A DNA stretch of 64,000 nucleotides, from assembly GCA_036924285.1 (NCBI GenBank), contig JAYKYS010000009.1:17422001-17486000 (forward strand). The letters are read 5' to 3'. This stretch comes from Asterella californica. Taxonomy: Eukaryota > Streptophyta > Marchantiopsida > Marchantiales > Aytoniaceae. Each line of letters opens with the position of its first letter. The first letter of the stretch is position 1. Shown here one piece after another: positions 33,893-46,395 of the stretch. The notes beneath the pieces are model-generated. The model saw only the letters and a list, made by a program, of their open reading frames with translations. It was not told where the DNA came from and searched no databases. The position numbers and the translations under genes were made by a program.

Positions 33893-35988
33893 ATGGCCAA
33901 GCGCAAGGCTCGACAGGCGTCTCCTGTGGCCGTCCCCTCATCTCCATCCGGGTCGAGCGATTCAGAATCCGACTCTAGCTCGGGATCTGATGTGAGCGAG
34001 TCAGAGGGCGATTCTTCTTCTTCTTCTTCGGGTACTTCTGATGAGGTTCGATACATAGGACTTGTTCTCGGCCTCAGTTTTCAAGGGTTGATTTTGAAAG
34101 TGAAAGTTAGCAGCATGATGTATTCTTTTGTTCCTTAGTTTACAAAAGTATCATTGTTTCTTGGGAGTTTACAAAGTTGAGTTTCTGTACACTCAAGTTT
34201 ATATGATCCTGGTGTAGCCCTGTAGTACGAAGAATAAGAATGTGAAGCTTCCGGGTATTACTATTACTTTGCTACCTACCTAGCTGAGCATGGAATAAAG
34301 TGTTACTGTACGAAAGCCGTCATAGTATGTGAATGTAATTCAGCTTCTGAAGGCGGATTTGATTCGATGTACAGGAAGGAATTGTGAACGTTGACTTTGA
34401 GTTTTTCGATCCGAAGCCCACTGATTTTCATGGAGTAAAAGCTTTGTTAAATGGCTACTTGGAAGATATACAATGGGACATCAGCGGATTCGTGGATATC
34501 TGTTTAGCCCAAACTACTGTGGGAACCGTCTTGAAAACCTCTAGTGATGACAATCCGGTTGGGATTTTGACAGCTCTGAACTTGGCAAGGTACAAAGTAA
34601 GTTATCACAGTCTTACCTGACGATGATTCTACGTGCGTCACTTGGGAGATTTCCAGCAAGCAAATAGTTTGCTACATGTGTATGTGTTTGTAATGTAGCT
34701 CAAAGTAACGCAAGGTCACTTGACTGAGTCTGACTATCTTCTTTTCCCGGTCAAATCAGGATTCCCTGTGCATGAAAGATATCTACGAGTATCTTGTGAA
34801 GAATTGCGATGGGAGGTCAGGGCGAGAAAGACTTGAAGCGATGTGGAAGAAACAAGCGAAGGATGTCGGGTTGATAGTCAGTGAGCGGCTCGTGAACATT
34901 CCTATCGATCTTGTACCTCCGCTGTATAATAGCCTTCTTGATGAGATTATGTGGGCTACTGAAGATGAGGTGGGGATTTCGATCCCGTCTTCACCTTTCA
35001 ACTGTGTGATGTACGGCCACCGTTGCGAGTGATGAGGATGAACTAAAAAGTCACTGCTAATTTGCAGTTCCACCTCGCGTAAGTAGGATCTGATGAATCC
35101 TCATCCTGGTTGTGTATCACAGCCAACTAAAGAGCTTCAGGACTACTTCAAGTTCAAGGACTATCTCATCGTGTCTAGGGTGTTCGTAGAGCATCCCAAA
35201 AGGAGAAAGTCAAAGAATGACAAGCATTTGAAGGTTAGTATCATGTGGTACTGGAACCTGGAATGTTGATTCGTTGTCCATTCGAAAGTCGTTTCCTTGG
35301 GAGTTGTTCGAGATGTAGACGAGTCGGTTGACCTCCTGGAAGATCTTGTTGATGGCAGTGCGCTGCACGTCTTGAATGTTGCTGCGTCATGTGGTTTACA
35401 AGATGATCTTGGATTCGATTTTTGTCCAGAAGCAAAAGGGAGCTCCTGTGGAGGAAGGTGAATTTATATTTGTTAAACCTGAAGACGAGGTCTTCCATCA
35501 GGTGCGTTATCTTCTGTTTCCTTCCTTAGCCATTTGTGCAGGACCTATCTTTTCTCCTCTGTCGTTACAGTCAGCAGAGTCCTCTATAATTTGTTGACAA
35601 ACTTGAAGTGAATTTGAACTTGGAGCTCTCTGTGTGACTATGAAAGTAAAGCGGTCGAACCATACCGGAACTGGGTTTTAACTTTCGTATGATTCAGTTA
35701 TGTACATGGTCGTTCAGCTTTCCGGTGAAGGCAGAGGCGTTAGCTACCCACGAGGTATGAGGACTTCCGTATCTTCAAGTTTCCTGTCCCCGTTTTTGGT
35801 CTAAACCTGAGTCTTCTGCCTCGTGCTGAGTGTACATGACAATTTGTATAGGAAATGGACTGAGCTTGTCTCCCCGTTTGCAGACGAGGAACATAAAGCA
35901 ACTCCGACTAGTTATGGGCTTTCAAGCAAAGCGCATGGGCGCTTTCAGGGATGCAGTGAAGAAATTACTTGATGATGGTGATGAGTGA
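33893..35988 (+). CDS. BCCIP: BCCIP/BCP1-family protein, complete seven-exon gene
   Basis: Seven phase-0 exons with GT-AG introns: 33,893-34,045; 34,375-34,596; 34,760-34,969; 35,122-~35,233; 35,430-35,501; 35,698-35,754; 35,884-35,988 (TGA). They encode about 309 residues, close to the ~314 of the human protein. The N-terminus is short, basic, then Ser/Asp/Glu-rich (residues ~1-50), typical of nuclear members. The conserved domain follows: VDFEFFDPKPTDFHGVK, DICLAQTTVGTVLK, an MWKKQAKDVGLIVSERLVN helix, VPPLYNSLLDEI, YFKFKDYLIVSRVFVEHPKR, EEGEFIFVKPEDE, WSFSFPVKAEALATHE and LRLVMGFQAKRMGAF. Family knowledge: human BCCIP binds BRCA2 and p21, and yeast Bcp1 acts in nuclear export and as a chaperone of ribosomal protein uL14. 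A nuclear role in ribosome assembly or genome maintenance is inferred here. The start is the first ATG in frame after gagtg. No lesions are seen, and this is the only clearly intact recognised gene in the window. Confidence 0.93.
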
Positions 35989-37766
35989 CGCACCAGATAA
36001 GTCCATTGAAACATCTACCGAGGACTTGGTAGGAAATATGCGGTTTTGAGATGAAATGTACTGGAGAACTTAACCCACATTAACAGCCTCTTGTTCTAGC
36101 CTTCAGGGTCTCTACAAAAAATGGTTCTGAGCGAAGGTTCTATGCATGAACTCTAGGGAAGTTAATACAACTTAATTGCACACGACTACATGCATGGGTA
36201 TGAGCCAACGCAATTCTTTCGTTTCTTCTTGTCCTGACGACCGAGTAAGAACGTGAACCGAGCGATGAATCCTGGTTACTCTTAACCACTTGAAGGAGGA
36301 TTGGGTCTCAAACTTTTACTTCGAACCAGATCATAAGACACCTTTTCGCAGATTTCTGCTTCGGACGTGAACTGTTTCGCTTTGTGTATTGAATCGTATT
36401 GAACGGTAGTGAACTGGAGATCAGTGGTCCACTTCCATGCTTGTTTTCGAAACGGTTTACAAAGACGAAAAACTGTCACGTTGTACGTAAAATCAGCGTT
36501 GAAATTTTGTTATATATAATTAAGCTCTCTTGGTATGTCCAAACTTTCTTATGACTCCACAACCAATTGGCATGCGACATACGAGGTAATGGGCTCGTAT
36601 TATGAAGTTTTTGAGCACTTTAAGTATGGAGTGACTTGTAGTGGCTGAGCAATTCTTCATTCACTAAAGATCGATAAGATTCTCGTTCTTTTACGCGAAC
36701 TGCTTAACTGAGGAAATTGTTTCTTGTTATCACTGTAGATAATATGTTGCGTTTCTAACGTTAGGTAGTTAAAATTCTAGATTTATTGACAAACATAGCA
36801 ACCAACTACTCCATTGACCTTCATACTTGCTGGTTGCAGTGAACAGAAGTTAGAAAGCACTACAAGACAGGTTCATGCGAAATCATATCGGACTAGAGAC
36901 AAGTTTGACATTTTGTGTACTAATAATTTTGTGATCCTGCTCCAACATGTGGACATCATATTGTTTTCACGGGTGATAACTTTGTTGTGGATGATATATG
37001 CAGTAGTTAAATCTGTCAACAGATTTACAGATTTAACATAACAGATTTACATAATTTTGACTAGTTAGAGTATAACTTATATTCATGCTTATTTGAACTG
37101 GGGTGTGCTAAAATCTTTTGATATTGTTTAGTAGCCCTAAACAGGGGATATTTTGTTCTGCTCTAAAAAATGATATTCTCTCGAAAAAAGAATATTTCTT
37201 TCCTTGCTTTATATTCACATTGGAAGTTTAGAAATAAGATTTATGATAATTATTTTTAGCTTTGAAATCTTTATAATTATGTGTGATGTCTATTGTAGAG
37301 TCATATACATCACCCGTACATCCTTCCGTCGTCTATCACAAGCATTGGTTTGTTTAATCATTGCGACAAGAAACTGTGGAAGGTGATGCGGTTAATTCCA
37401 CAGGAGGTAACCCCGTCCTACCCAACCTAGACATGCGGCGGGTCACATTATTTATCTCATTATTTATTATTTTATTTTTCTTATTGATATATATTATATT
37501 TTCGGTAAGTTGGTTTTTTATTTGATCTGAAGAGAGAACGCTTAAGAACACATTGATCTAGTAATGGTTAGTTTTGAAATTTTATGATTAATGCGGAGTG
37601 TATCTTAAAAGCGTTTAAGTATAGATTTATTCATATAGATTTTGGTAATACAAAAAGAATTTTATTCGTAATATAAAAGTCAAGCTGATTTGACTTATGA
37701 GGAGATATCTAAGTAACACCTCCTTGTCTCGTTGAACCTAAAACCCTTATAAACATTAACTTCCTT
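35989..37766. other. BCCIP downstream region, no gene seen
   Basis: AT-rich DNA with only short open frames. No clear poly(A) signal near the stop codon is recognised. Confidence 0.5.
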
Positions 37767-38001
37767 ACATATTCACCTCTTATGATGGAGGAAGCAAATA
37801 TGCAAGGGTTCAATTTATCATTTAAAATTTTTATTATGAAATTAATGTAATAAATTAATTTATTGATTAATATATATTATTTTTACATATTCACTTCTTC
37901 TGATGGAGGAAGCAAATATGCAAGGGTTCAATTTATCATTTAAATTTTTCTTTATGAAAGTAATGTAGTAAATTAATTTATTAATTAATATATATTATTT
38001 C
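37767..38001. repeat. Tandem duplication, 118-bp unit, two copies
   Basis: ACATATTCAC(C/T)TCTT...GATGGAGGAAGCAAATATGC recurs at 37,767 and 37,885 and ends in TTAATTAATATATATTATTT. The opening TATTCACCTC matches the foldback units at 28.7 and 29.3 kb. Confidence 0.85.
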
Positions 38002-40284
38002 TATCAACAGATGATTATATTATATTCTTTGCATCGCGTGAATCTACACTTCTCTTATAATTCATGTTTGGACTTTTTTGTACTTTTAGGTCGGTTAATA
38101 TTTAATATTTAAAAACAATTCTGTTACTTTTTGCATTTCTTCTCATTTTGTTTGTCTCTTCCTCGTATATGAGCGCTGTAAATGCAAACCACATCTGGTG
38201 TTAATACGGACCCTAATGCCATCATTTTAGTCCAGTTCAGTTCTCATCATCAGTTCTAAGAAGAAAATTGTTCTTCTTAGAACAATTTTCTTTTATATAT
38301 GCATTTGTGTGCAAGATAGAGATAAAAGAAAACTTTGTTATTGAGGTCGATGATAATATATTTTTCTCTTTTTGTTGCATAGATTTCTCCCATTTGGCTT
38401 GACCAGTCCGTTTTGTTTTCAAAACCTTGCTCTAGACGTCATACATAGAACGACAAGGTTCGTTTTCATTCTCCCAATCGTGATAGTTTTGCGACCTTTA
38501 CCATGACTTCGAATGATACTTATTGCAATTTTCTTTCTCCATGTGTTGTTAGGTAAGTAAAGTTCCAAGATTCTAGATTCTTAATCAGTTTTGCACTCCC
38601 ATAGCCATTTTGTAACACCCTAATCAGCCTTGCAACCACTAAATGATGGGCTCATAAAGACTCAAAACTCACCTTCAGTTCTCAAAATCCTCTCGCTACC
38701 TTTAGCCTTAGGAGGTTTACTTATACCTATTTTTCTATACCACAGGAGAGTCAAGTAATAAATTAAATATTTTATTTATTTTTCTATTTAAATATAAAAA
38801 ATATTTTTTAGTAACATTTTTTAATTTTTAATGTTTCCACTTTAAAACTTCAAAAAAATATAAAATATCTTACTTTTACAAAAATATGCTTTACATTTTA
38901 TTTTTTTGAATAAAAATACCTTATCTTACTTTCACCCATGTTAACGAAATTAACATAGTTAGTCCTTCTCTGACTCATATTTATATTAATTAAAATAATA
39001 TGCAGTATCATAAATAAGTATTCATGAAGAAACAATAATATAGTTTATAATTTAATTTAATTTTTTATTTTTATCATGCATTATGGAATATAAAGCTAAT
39101 TATTTTTCATGTTACTGATATGAAAAAAAATGAATATCATCAGTAGTGATATATCAATAATCATAGTTTACGTACATTGGCTTAGTTTATGCGGGAGTAA
39201 GTGCGTCCTCAATCAGCTTATTCACCTCTTCCATCTGAACTGCAACAAGCTTAATGTATTACCTAACTCTTCGGTCAAAAGTTAGTTAACAAATTAATTT
39301 ATTGATTAAACTAATCTTTTACTTTGTAGGTCTCACTTGTAATCTTGGAGACGCATTGGTTCCCACTTCACTTATGGGTTTTGTTTGAACCTATTTGCAG
39401 TTCTAAGTATGATTATCATTTGATTACTATAAATAATTTATGATTTTAATTATAGCTTACTATATAATTTCTACATAACATTTATAATTTTTTGATAATC
39501 TAAAATAAGAAAAATTCTCCAAAGGTGGTTTAACATGTATTTAGATTATTCTCTAACTCTATGCATTCTTTATAAAGAGGAAGTGCTTTGAAAAAAGGAT
39601 ATTTTATTCAGCCAAGGTTAGTTCGGTTGTCACAAAGATATATGTCTTCGTTCACCAGTAACTAAAGCAGATTTTTGCTCTTAATTCGCATTTCTCTTAT
39701 TGCTGTCACTTTGACGGAGGTAGTTTTGATGTATATTATTCAAAGAAATAGAAATAGATATTATTAGATTATTTATGTGAAACGATATAGGTTGAAATTC
39801 GCATATTTGTGTTTAATGATGGCTTGCGATGTAAGTTTGTGATTTGAGCGAGTAATATTTGGTTATTGATTTGAGCTCACCATCTTCGGAAGTAAGTGAT
39901 TTCAGAAACAACATATGTTTCCCAAAAATGATAATTTTTTCATAGAAAATATCAGAACTAAATCGACACCTTAAACCTCTTTCTACATAGGTGTTTAAGG
40001 GTTGGGTTAGAGATTTTGTACGGGTATCTCAAGAGGAACTACTCAGTTCTCTGCAGACCTTGGATATAGATGTTTCTTTTTTCCACATTCGATATGTGTG
40101 TCTCTTTGGTTTCAAGGTGATAGGATTTGTATATTCCAGTCACAGGTTTGATTTTTTATTTTTTTTATTTGATTTAATTTTCTTCAACCATGTGCTGTTG
40201 CCTTTGCACAGCATGAGTCTCTCTCGGCAAGAAGACTCGAACCCAACCCGCCCAGGTTACAAGCAGATGGGATTGTTAACAAGC
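38002..40284. other. AT-rich non-coding DNA, one possible orphan exon
   Basis: A perfect small hairpin lies at ~38,257-38,293 (AGAAGAAAATTGTTCT/AGAACAATTTTCTT). At 39,991-40,070 an open frame after ctacatag reads FKGWVRDFVRVSQEELLSSL and ends at a possible donor. It is protein-like but isolated and unidentified. Confidence 0.4.
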
Positions 40285-40560
40285 TAATATCCTTCCCACG
40301 GCCTTGTACAGTGAAGGAAACGGGAGAAATATATTTTGACGATAACGTGCGTGAGTCCCATTAAGTAAAAGTGTAAATTTAAATTATCATCAAGTGCAAA
40401 TTTATCTGCGGCAGTTTTTGTACATTAATACAAGTCAAAGGCAGTTTTTGTTAAATTTAAATTATTATATTTAAAAAACTAAATTTAAACACTTCTGAGC
40501 TTAGCGAAACACATGGACTTTGAAAACAAGAAAAACCCAATCGCAATGAGTTAAACCATT
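40285..40560 (-). repeat. Inverse copy of the 28,918-29,345 repeat
   Basis: Inverted, gapped match to the repeat at 28.9-29.35 kb, including the TTCACTGTACAAGGCCGTGG end (40,285-40,315 on the minus strand). A foldback-like stretch with inverted TATTCACCCATGTACACTT follows at ~40,640-40,670. Confidence 0.55.
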
Positions 40561-40699
40561 ATCTATCCCATTATAATTGAACTCTTATTGACGAGTAAAA
40601 TAAACTCTTTTTTGAGAGATAAATTTATAGCTAGCTCATGTAAACTTCTAAGTGTACATGGGTGAATATCCTATCTCACATCTAATGGCTGGGTTTGAT

Positions 40700-42708
40700 T
40701 TTTATATTAATCCACGGTTTGAAACTTTTGTATGTTATTGGGACGTGATTTACATCTACACCGTACACTGTATTTAGTGTGGACCACAGTAATTCAGATG
40801 AACTATTTTATTATACATGCACATAATATAGTGTGTACAACATTAATTTAAAACTCTCAAGGATATATGTATGACTTAATTGATCTGGTCCACATTAACT
40901 AAAAATATTCATAAATAGTGTAAATAATAAAACCGAGTTTACAAAAGAATATATTTCTCTTTTCACATTTAAAGACATAATAATTATTGTATTTTGAACA
41001 CTTATCAAGATTAAGTGTGGTCACAGTATTATAGGTTCTTTCTCAAAATGACTATGATGATTATTAATGTTGACTTGTAATTGAATTTTTAGCTGTTTCT
41101 CGTGCCATTCACCGGTAACAACAAGTGATAATCCGGAAACGACATTGCTTTTTCAGAGTATATCACAAGCAAACCTCCTAAGTTATGAACTTATAGAAAC
41201 AAGGAAGTCTAACATCAAGTGATTGAAGGTTCGGAGACTTGGAATGGAATGATATGTTACGAAACGTTTTACAGGAAGAAATGTTTTTAGAGTTTGGTTT
41301 CCAAAACATCTTAGTCTAGAATAACTCTTCATCCAAACTATTTTTTTTGAAGGTAAAATGGATGTCACTTAGATTATTATGGTGCACAGTAATTACGAAT
41401 CCACTCTAATTATACATCTACACTAAATGTGATGAACGGTGTACATTTAATCACCATTAAACTTGTTGCTAAATCATCTTTTAGAATATATTTTAAGACA
41501 AATAATAAATAACATATTACTACCAAGACTCCTTTGTTGGTGGTGAACATATCGTTAGTGGAGTCCACCATCCGGCGAGGTCCGGAGGGTCCGCGACCAT
41601 CGGACCTAAAAGGCACGGCACCATATCCGAAACCCAAACATAGAAAGAACACAACAAATTTTAAAAATAACCAGTTCCGTATTTCGAGCGTATGTTGGGA
41701 AACTGGAAATGCACTTCCGGTGACTTTGACAACCTTTGACAACCTTCCACAGAATCCGGTTATCGGAGATACGGTAGCTGGGGAACCACCATGACTCCTA
41801 TTATCAACCGGTTACTTAGGTTTGACAGTTGAATGTCGCAATCAAGAAAATCAAGATCCCTACGTGGAAAAGTAATGGAGGCCATATTTGGTCCACGTGA
41901 AAGGCAGGAATAGGAGAATACATCCTTCCACTCGACACGACTCACAAGACGGACAAAATAGAACTGGATGAGAGTAGATAAAAGACAAAGAGTAGATTAA
42001 GACAAGATATTTTGTAGCCGGGAGTAGGTGAATGTTTTATCCTGTTGATGTGTAGTTCGTCCGCACTCTATCTTACGTAGTAAGTAACCGCAGTACTCGT
42101 CCGACCGGATATGTAGTATAGCAACCGAAACTGGAAGTTGGAACTCGTAATCCGAACTTGGAACCCTGTTTGTACCAAGGTTTCATGTAGGTCTGGTCAA
42201 TTTCGTTTCGTGTGGGACTCGTCAATTTCGTTTGTCCTCGTTCATCTCGAATCGACGGTGCAAGAGGAAGCTCATAGGAGTCCAGATGTCGTGATGTACG
42301 CTTGAATTTGCGTTGTACCTTTTGAAATGAAAAGTGTTAGTTGTCTCTTCTGCAACTCCCATCTCCAAGCCATACTAATAAGTCCAAACCCAAGATTTTA
42401 TATATTTCATGGGCGTGCATTTGAATATGTGAGTACATGGCGCAAACACGCCCCGAAATCGAGGATACATGCTCGCTTCTGCATGTGGGATGTGTACGGA
42501 CAGCCCTGTATGAATGTACAGGATATCATCACGGCATACGAGGGATTGTCAAAGTGAATGAAATTTTTTTTAAATCACAAGCATCATTATATTAGTGGTG
42601 GAATAGTTCACCAGAATCAGTTCAAGTTCAAAATACTGGAGATTAGCTCTTGCAGACGGGCTTTGACTCCTCATGTTCAAACTTCAACCATCTGAACTAC
42701 TACTTTTT
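40700..42708. other. No assignable gene
   Basis: AT-rich, then a GC-richer segment at 41,530-42,550 with opposing open frames of 60-110 codons. None shows a domain or exon structure I can support. Confidence 0.45.
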
Positions 42709-42864
42709 TGTTACAAAGTGGCGTTGCTGTTTATATACTGTGACCTGTGTTACAAGATGACTTTGCTGCTTATATACAGCCACATGTGTTACAAGATAAC
42801 GTTGCTGTTTATATATTGCGATATGTGTTACAAGGTGTCGTTGTTGTTTATATACTGCGACCTG
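42709..42864 (+). repeat. 39-bp minisatellite, four copies
   Basis: Units start TGTTACAA at 42,709, 42,748, 42,787 and 42,826, with a degenerate fifth start after that. Because 39 is a multiple of three, one frame stays open and gives a 13-residue hydrophobic repeat (CYKVALLFIYCDL-like). I treat this as a repeat, not a gene. Confidence 0.85.
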
Positions 42865-43009
42865 TGGTTTAAACGAGAGGAAGTGGATAAGTAATAATTT
42901 ATCACAGAATAACTGTGTAATGAAAATGTGAATCGTTGACTGATGGTATGATGAGTTTAGAGTACTATTCCATCTTCTGCTTTTGAAACTTCGTATCATT
43001 ATCTTATCT

Positions 43010-43230
43010 TAGAGACCTATCTGAGAACTTATTCTCTCCAAACGATCCTCAGATATCTATAGAGTCTTTCTTCTTAACTCTGTTGGCTCCAAAAACCTTC
43101 AGATTTGATAATCGATATATCTCTAAATTTTGATCGCAAGTGACCAAACTTTCAAAATCTCCTTCTTGCAGCTTAAAACAACGTACACCTGCAAAATGAT
43201 ATCATGTCATGGACCGGCTATGATAAGAAA
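43010..43230. repeat. Probable fragment of an element-3-family LTR
   Basis: Weak but collinear matches to 59,980-60,110 (GTTGGC.C.A.AAACCTTCAGAT; CTTCAAAA.CTCCT; GCTTAAAAC) followed by ATCATGTCATGGACCGGCT, which resembles the LTR start TGTCGTGTCATGGACCG at 59,616. Confidence 0.4.
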
Positions 43231-43259
43231 AAGATCCTGGGAAACATATTTTTACTTTT

Positions 43260-43985
43260 AGTCATGACACACCGTTTTATTAAACATTGTGATGCTTGTC
43301 AGCAATCAAGAATATTTTTATTCCGTTATATGATGTATTTAACACCCATGTTATCTTCACAACCTTTTCAACATTGAGGATTAGATTTCATTGGTCCTAT
43401 TATCCCTCCTGCTCGACTCTCCCAACACAAATATATTATTTTGTGACTGTGGATTATATCACCAAATGGACCGAAGCTGAGTCTGTTACTAAGACTAATG
43501 TTACTTCTACAATTCAGTTCTTGGAACCAAACCTTATCACTCGCTTTAATGTTCTTATTAGCATTGTCTCATACAATGATTTTCATTTTGTCGATTAGGC
43601 TATGAAAAACATTACTGCTTCTTATGATATCATTCATTGTTTTTCCACTCCTTATTATCCTCAGACTAATGACCATGTAGAACGGATCAATCGTACGCTA
43701 GTTACTATTATCCACAAAGTTGTGGCCTTACACCTCATTGACTAGGATAAACGTCTCGTGTGTCCACTCTGGACTTATCGTACTAGTTTTAAAATCAATA
43801 TTGGTTATACATCATTTCAACTATATATGATCAAGAAGCAATGCTTCTCGTCGAATTCCTTATTCCTACATTACATGTCCCCACTTGCTACACTTTCACG
43901 TGGACGTGTTCGTCTTTGAGAGAGGAGACAATCAGAAATTGCATTCATGCACTATATGCTTTAAGCAAAAAAGTTGCAAGCATGC
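43260..43985 (+). pseudogene. Gypsy integrase remnant of a different lineage
   Basis: Plus-strand reading across several stops: the end of an HHCC zinc-binding domain (KHCDACQQSR), then the integrase core GLDFIGPI..P and VDYITKWTEAESVTKTN. The second Asp region is damaged (SYNDFHFVD where DNG..F is expected), followed by STPYYPQTNDHVERINRTL with the catalytic Glu. This HKY...DY.TKW.EA / PYYPQ.N...E.+N style is the common plant gypsy type and differs from the integrases of elements 1 to 4. No LTR could be tied to it. Confidence 0.75.
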
Positions 43986-45729
43986 CCTAGGAGACCTTAC
44001 TATGCATTCTGAGGAGAGTGCTCGTGAGATCAACACTTGAAGTATCATTTTTCATAACGTAGGTGGATGCATAGAGGATGTTAGTGGATGTTGAATGGTG
44101 TGAACTAGTATATCTACATGGTTGAAAGTCTTTGGAGTTACTAGAGGATTAGGCATCTAGTTAGCAACTCTAAACACATGTTATGATCGTTGGTGATCAT
44201 ATATTGTGCATATGATTACGTGATGAGAGAGACGTTAGTCTCAGATAGGGCTGAATTTCTACTTTTGTGAATGTTTGAGGGTGGAGGGTTGTCGTTTGAA
44301 CTTCTTGTGGTTGGAACCTCTCCATGCTCTGCTTCTTGTTTATGCGCCGTGTTTGCTTGTGTTGGTGTTTGATTTCCAAAGTGATTACTCTAGTGTGATG
44401 TCGATAGTGAGACTGGAGTTGCGGACTAGTCAGAGTACCTATATTTCTCTCATAGTGAGGTTGGACTTGCGGACTTGTAAACCGTGAGAGGTTACTTGTG
44501 GTGATGGCAGGTTCCAAGTTATCCGTACTCATCCTAGTAAGGGATAGGTTAGCTTAGTACGAGCTGAGTTACGGCATCAGTGGTCACGTGTGGTGACGAG
44601 GTTTGTTTTTCAATACTCAAGTTGAAGCAGTTGGTGATATGTACTGTAAACCCTCCGCGGTCCTATCGATCAACTACATCCTAATCTCTCAACCTCCACG
44701 ATAGTCATCGATGAATCTGCAACCTGTCGGGCTTGTTTCCACTCAAGGGTTATCTCTGATGGCTTTGAGGGAAGCACACCATGAACTTGAAGGGAAAAAT
44801 GCTAAGTTCAATCATTCACTCATCTATAAACTCATAAACTAAAAATTCTTCATAAACTCATAAACTAAAATCTTCTATTCTAATGACGTCTCTCAAGCTC
44901 TAACATGCTAAAATATCACACACTCTCTATATTACTCAAGTTGTCATTACGATGATGTGAAAACAAGGATAAGGAGCTCTTCTCTACTCCTCTATTTATA
45001 CATTTTAGGTTTTTACCTTAGTACCCTCCGGTAACTCAGCCATAACTATTTTTACCGAGTTTTACTAAGATATTTCTTAAATAAAAGCATTAATCACATG
45101 GGCTTCTTATCTTTTCACATGGGCTTATTCCTTCAAAGTCAACAACTTCTAGAAGGATTCTGAAATATTCTCAAGAAATCTCTAATTTCCACCCCCTCTA
45201 CACTAGAATCCACTAAAAAAGAAACATGTGGAACCTCTTTTTGTTTTTAATGTCTACAAAGTCCACAACTTAAATCTCACCACTAATATCAAGTCAAGAA
45301 AGACATAAGCGATACTTTCCACCTCCTTTCTATCTTTTAGACAAGATGATAAGATAGTAGTACTCACTCTTTAAGAAATATCTGAATTATGTCAAAAGTA
45401 CAGCTAAGTTTAATCATAACTAACTTTAGCTAGTCATGACTAACTTGATACCTCCTTAAAGGACTTGGGCAGCAAATAAACATTATCCACACTTAGTTAT
45501 AACTAAACATCTCACTCATAGACAACTTCCTATGTGTAACATATGTCGTTATAGTACGTGATCGACATAAGATTTTATCATCCACGAGAGATTTTTCTAT
45601 AATACGTGGTCGGTTCACATGGAGTGGTTGTAGATATCTGTAAGTGATATCGCTGAAAGTGGATACCGTTTTGACCGGTGTTAGGGATACTTCTCACTTG
45701 TTATCCCACTGATCGTGTGAGATATGGAC
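43986..45729. other. Repeat-derived non-coding DNA, no gene seen
   Basis: Contains a near-duplicate of ~60 bases at 44,390-44,490 (ATAGTGAGACTGGAGTTGCGGACT / ATAGTGAGGTTGGACTTGCGGACT). At 44,820-44,875 ACTCATAAACTAAAA is repeated in tandem. The right part probably contains the 5' LTR/leader of element 3, but I could not fix a boundary or PBS. Confidence 0.45.
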
Positions 45730-46380
45730 GAGATCTATGAGGTAATGAAGGATCCTCGGCGATACTCGGGTGTAATCGATATCATCGAGCTGGATGATTT
45801 CATCCAAGAGTTCGACAGTTGGTGATATGCAACAGATGCAGAACTCGCAGCTGTTTACTCTCTTCATTTGGAAGGGATTATTTTAACACTGTGAGAGATC
45901 GTCGATGGATGACTATCACGAGGTCAGACGAGATCATGATGCAAATATCGAGTTGTGGAGGCAATATTGATCTCCTAACTATGTGTCGTTTACTACTGAC
46001 GGAGTGACATCATGAGTTTTGATATAGCGGCATGCGGTGTTGGTAGTACGGAGGGAAGAGGTGCCTCTCCTACTGATAGTGCACTCACTGGAAGTGAAAC
46101 TGTTGGAGGTAGTGGTCGTGTGACACCACCAGGGTTTAACCTTGTGGTTCAATTCTTCCAATGTTTGAGGAAGAACTATCACGTGTTAGGACTGGCAAGC
46201 TCAAGAGCTTGCAAGGGTTCCAACAGAGAACTGGAGAGAGCTTACACGAGGCATTCACTCGCATGAGACATTTGATCAGTATCACTCAAGGAGTGACGAA
46301 GACGCAGCCGGTGCAGTGTTGGTATTGGATACTAGACCGTGAGCTACGATGAAGAGTTAGAGATGTGACTTTGGTCTACA
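45730..46380 (+). pseudogene. Element 3 gag remnant
   Basis: From ATG 45,724-45,735 the frame reads VMKDPRRYSGVIDIIELDDF, then passes several stops and a frame change to a Gly/Ser-rich stretch (46,012) and a retrotransposon-gag helix segment SLQGFQQRTGESLHEAFTRM with the Trp-containing VQCWYWILDRELR end. This gag is unlike that of elements 1 and 2, although the pol that follows is the same family. It is joined directly to the end of RT, so zinc knuckle, protease and most of RT are deleted. Confidence 0.6.
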
Positions 46381-46395
46381 TTTGGGGTTAGAGAA

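Noticed and set aside
40210..40290. tRNA-like string (GACTCGAACCCAACCCG...)
   Set aside because: Resembles an inverted T-arm, but no matching acceptor stem, D-arm or anticodon arm could be found around it.
42673..42894. Small membrane protein encoded by the 13-residue repeats
   Set aside because: The frame is a consequence of a 39-bp minisatellite; there is no convincing start context or flanking coding sequence.
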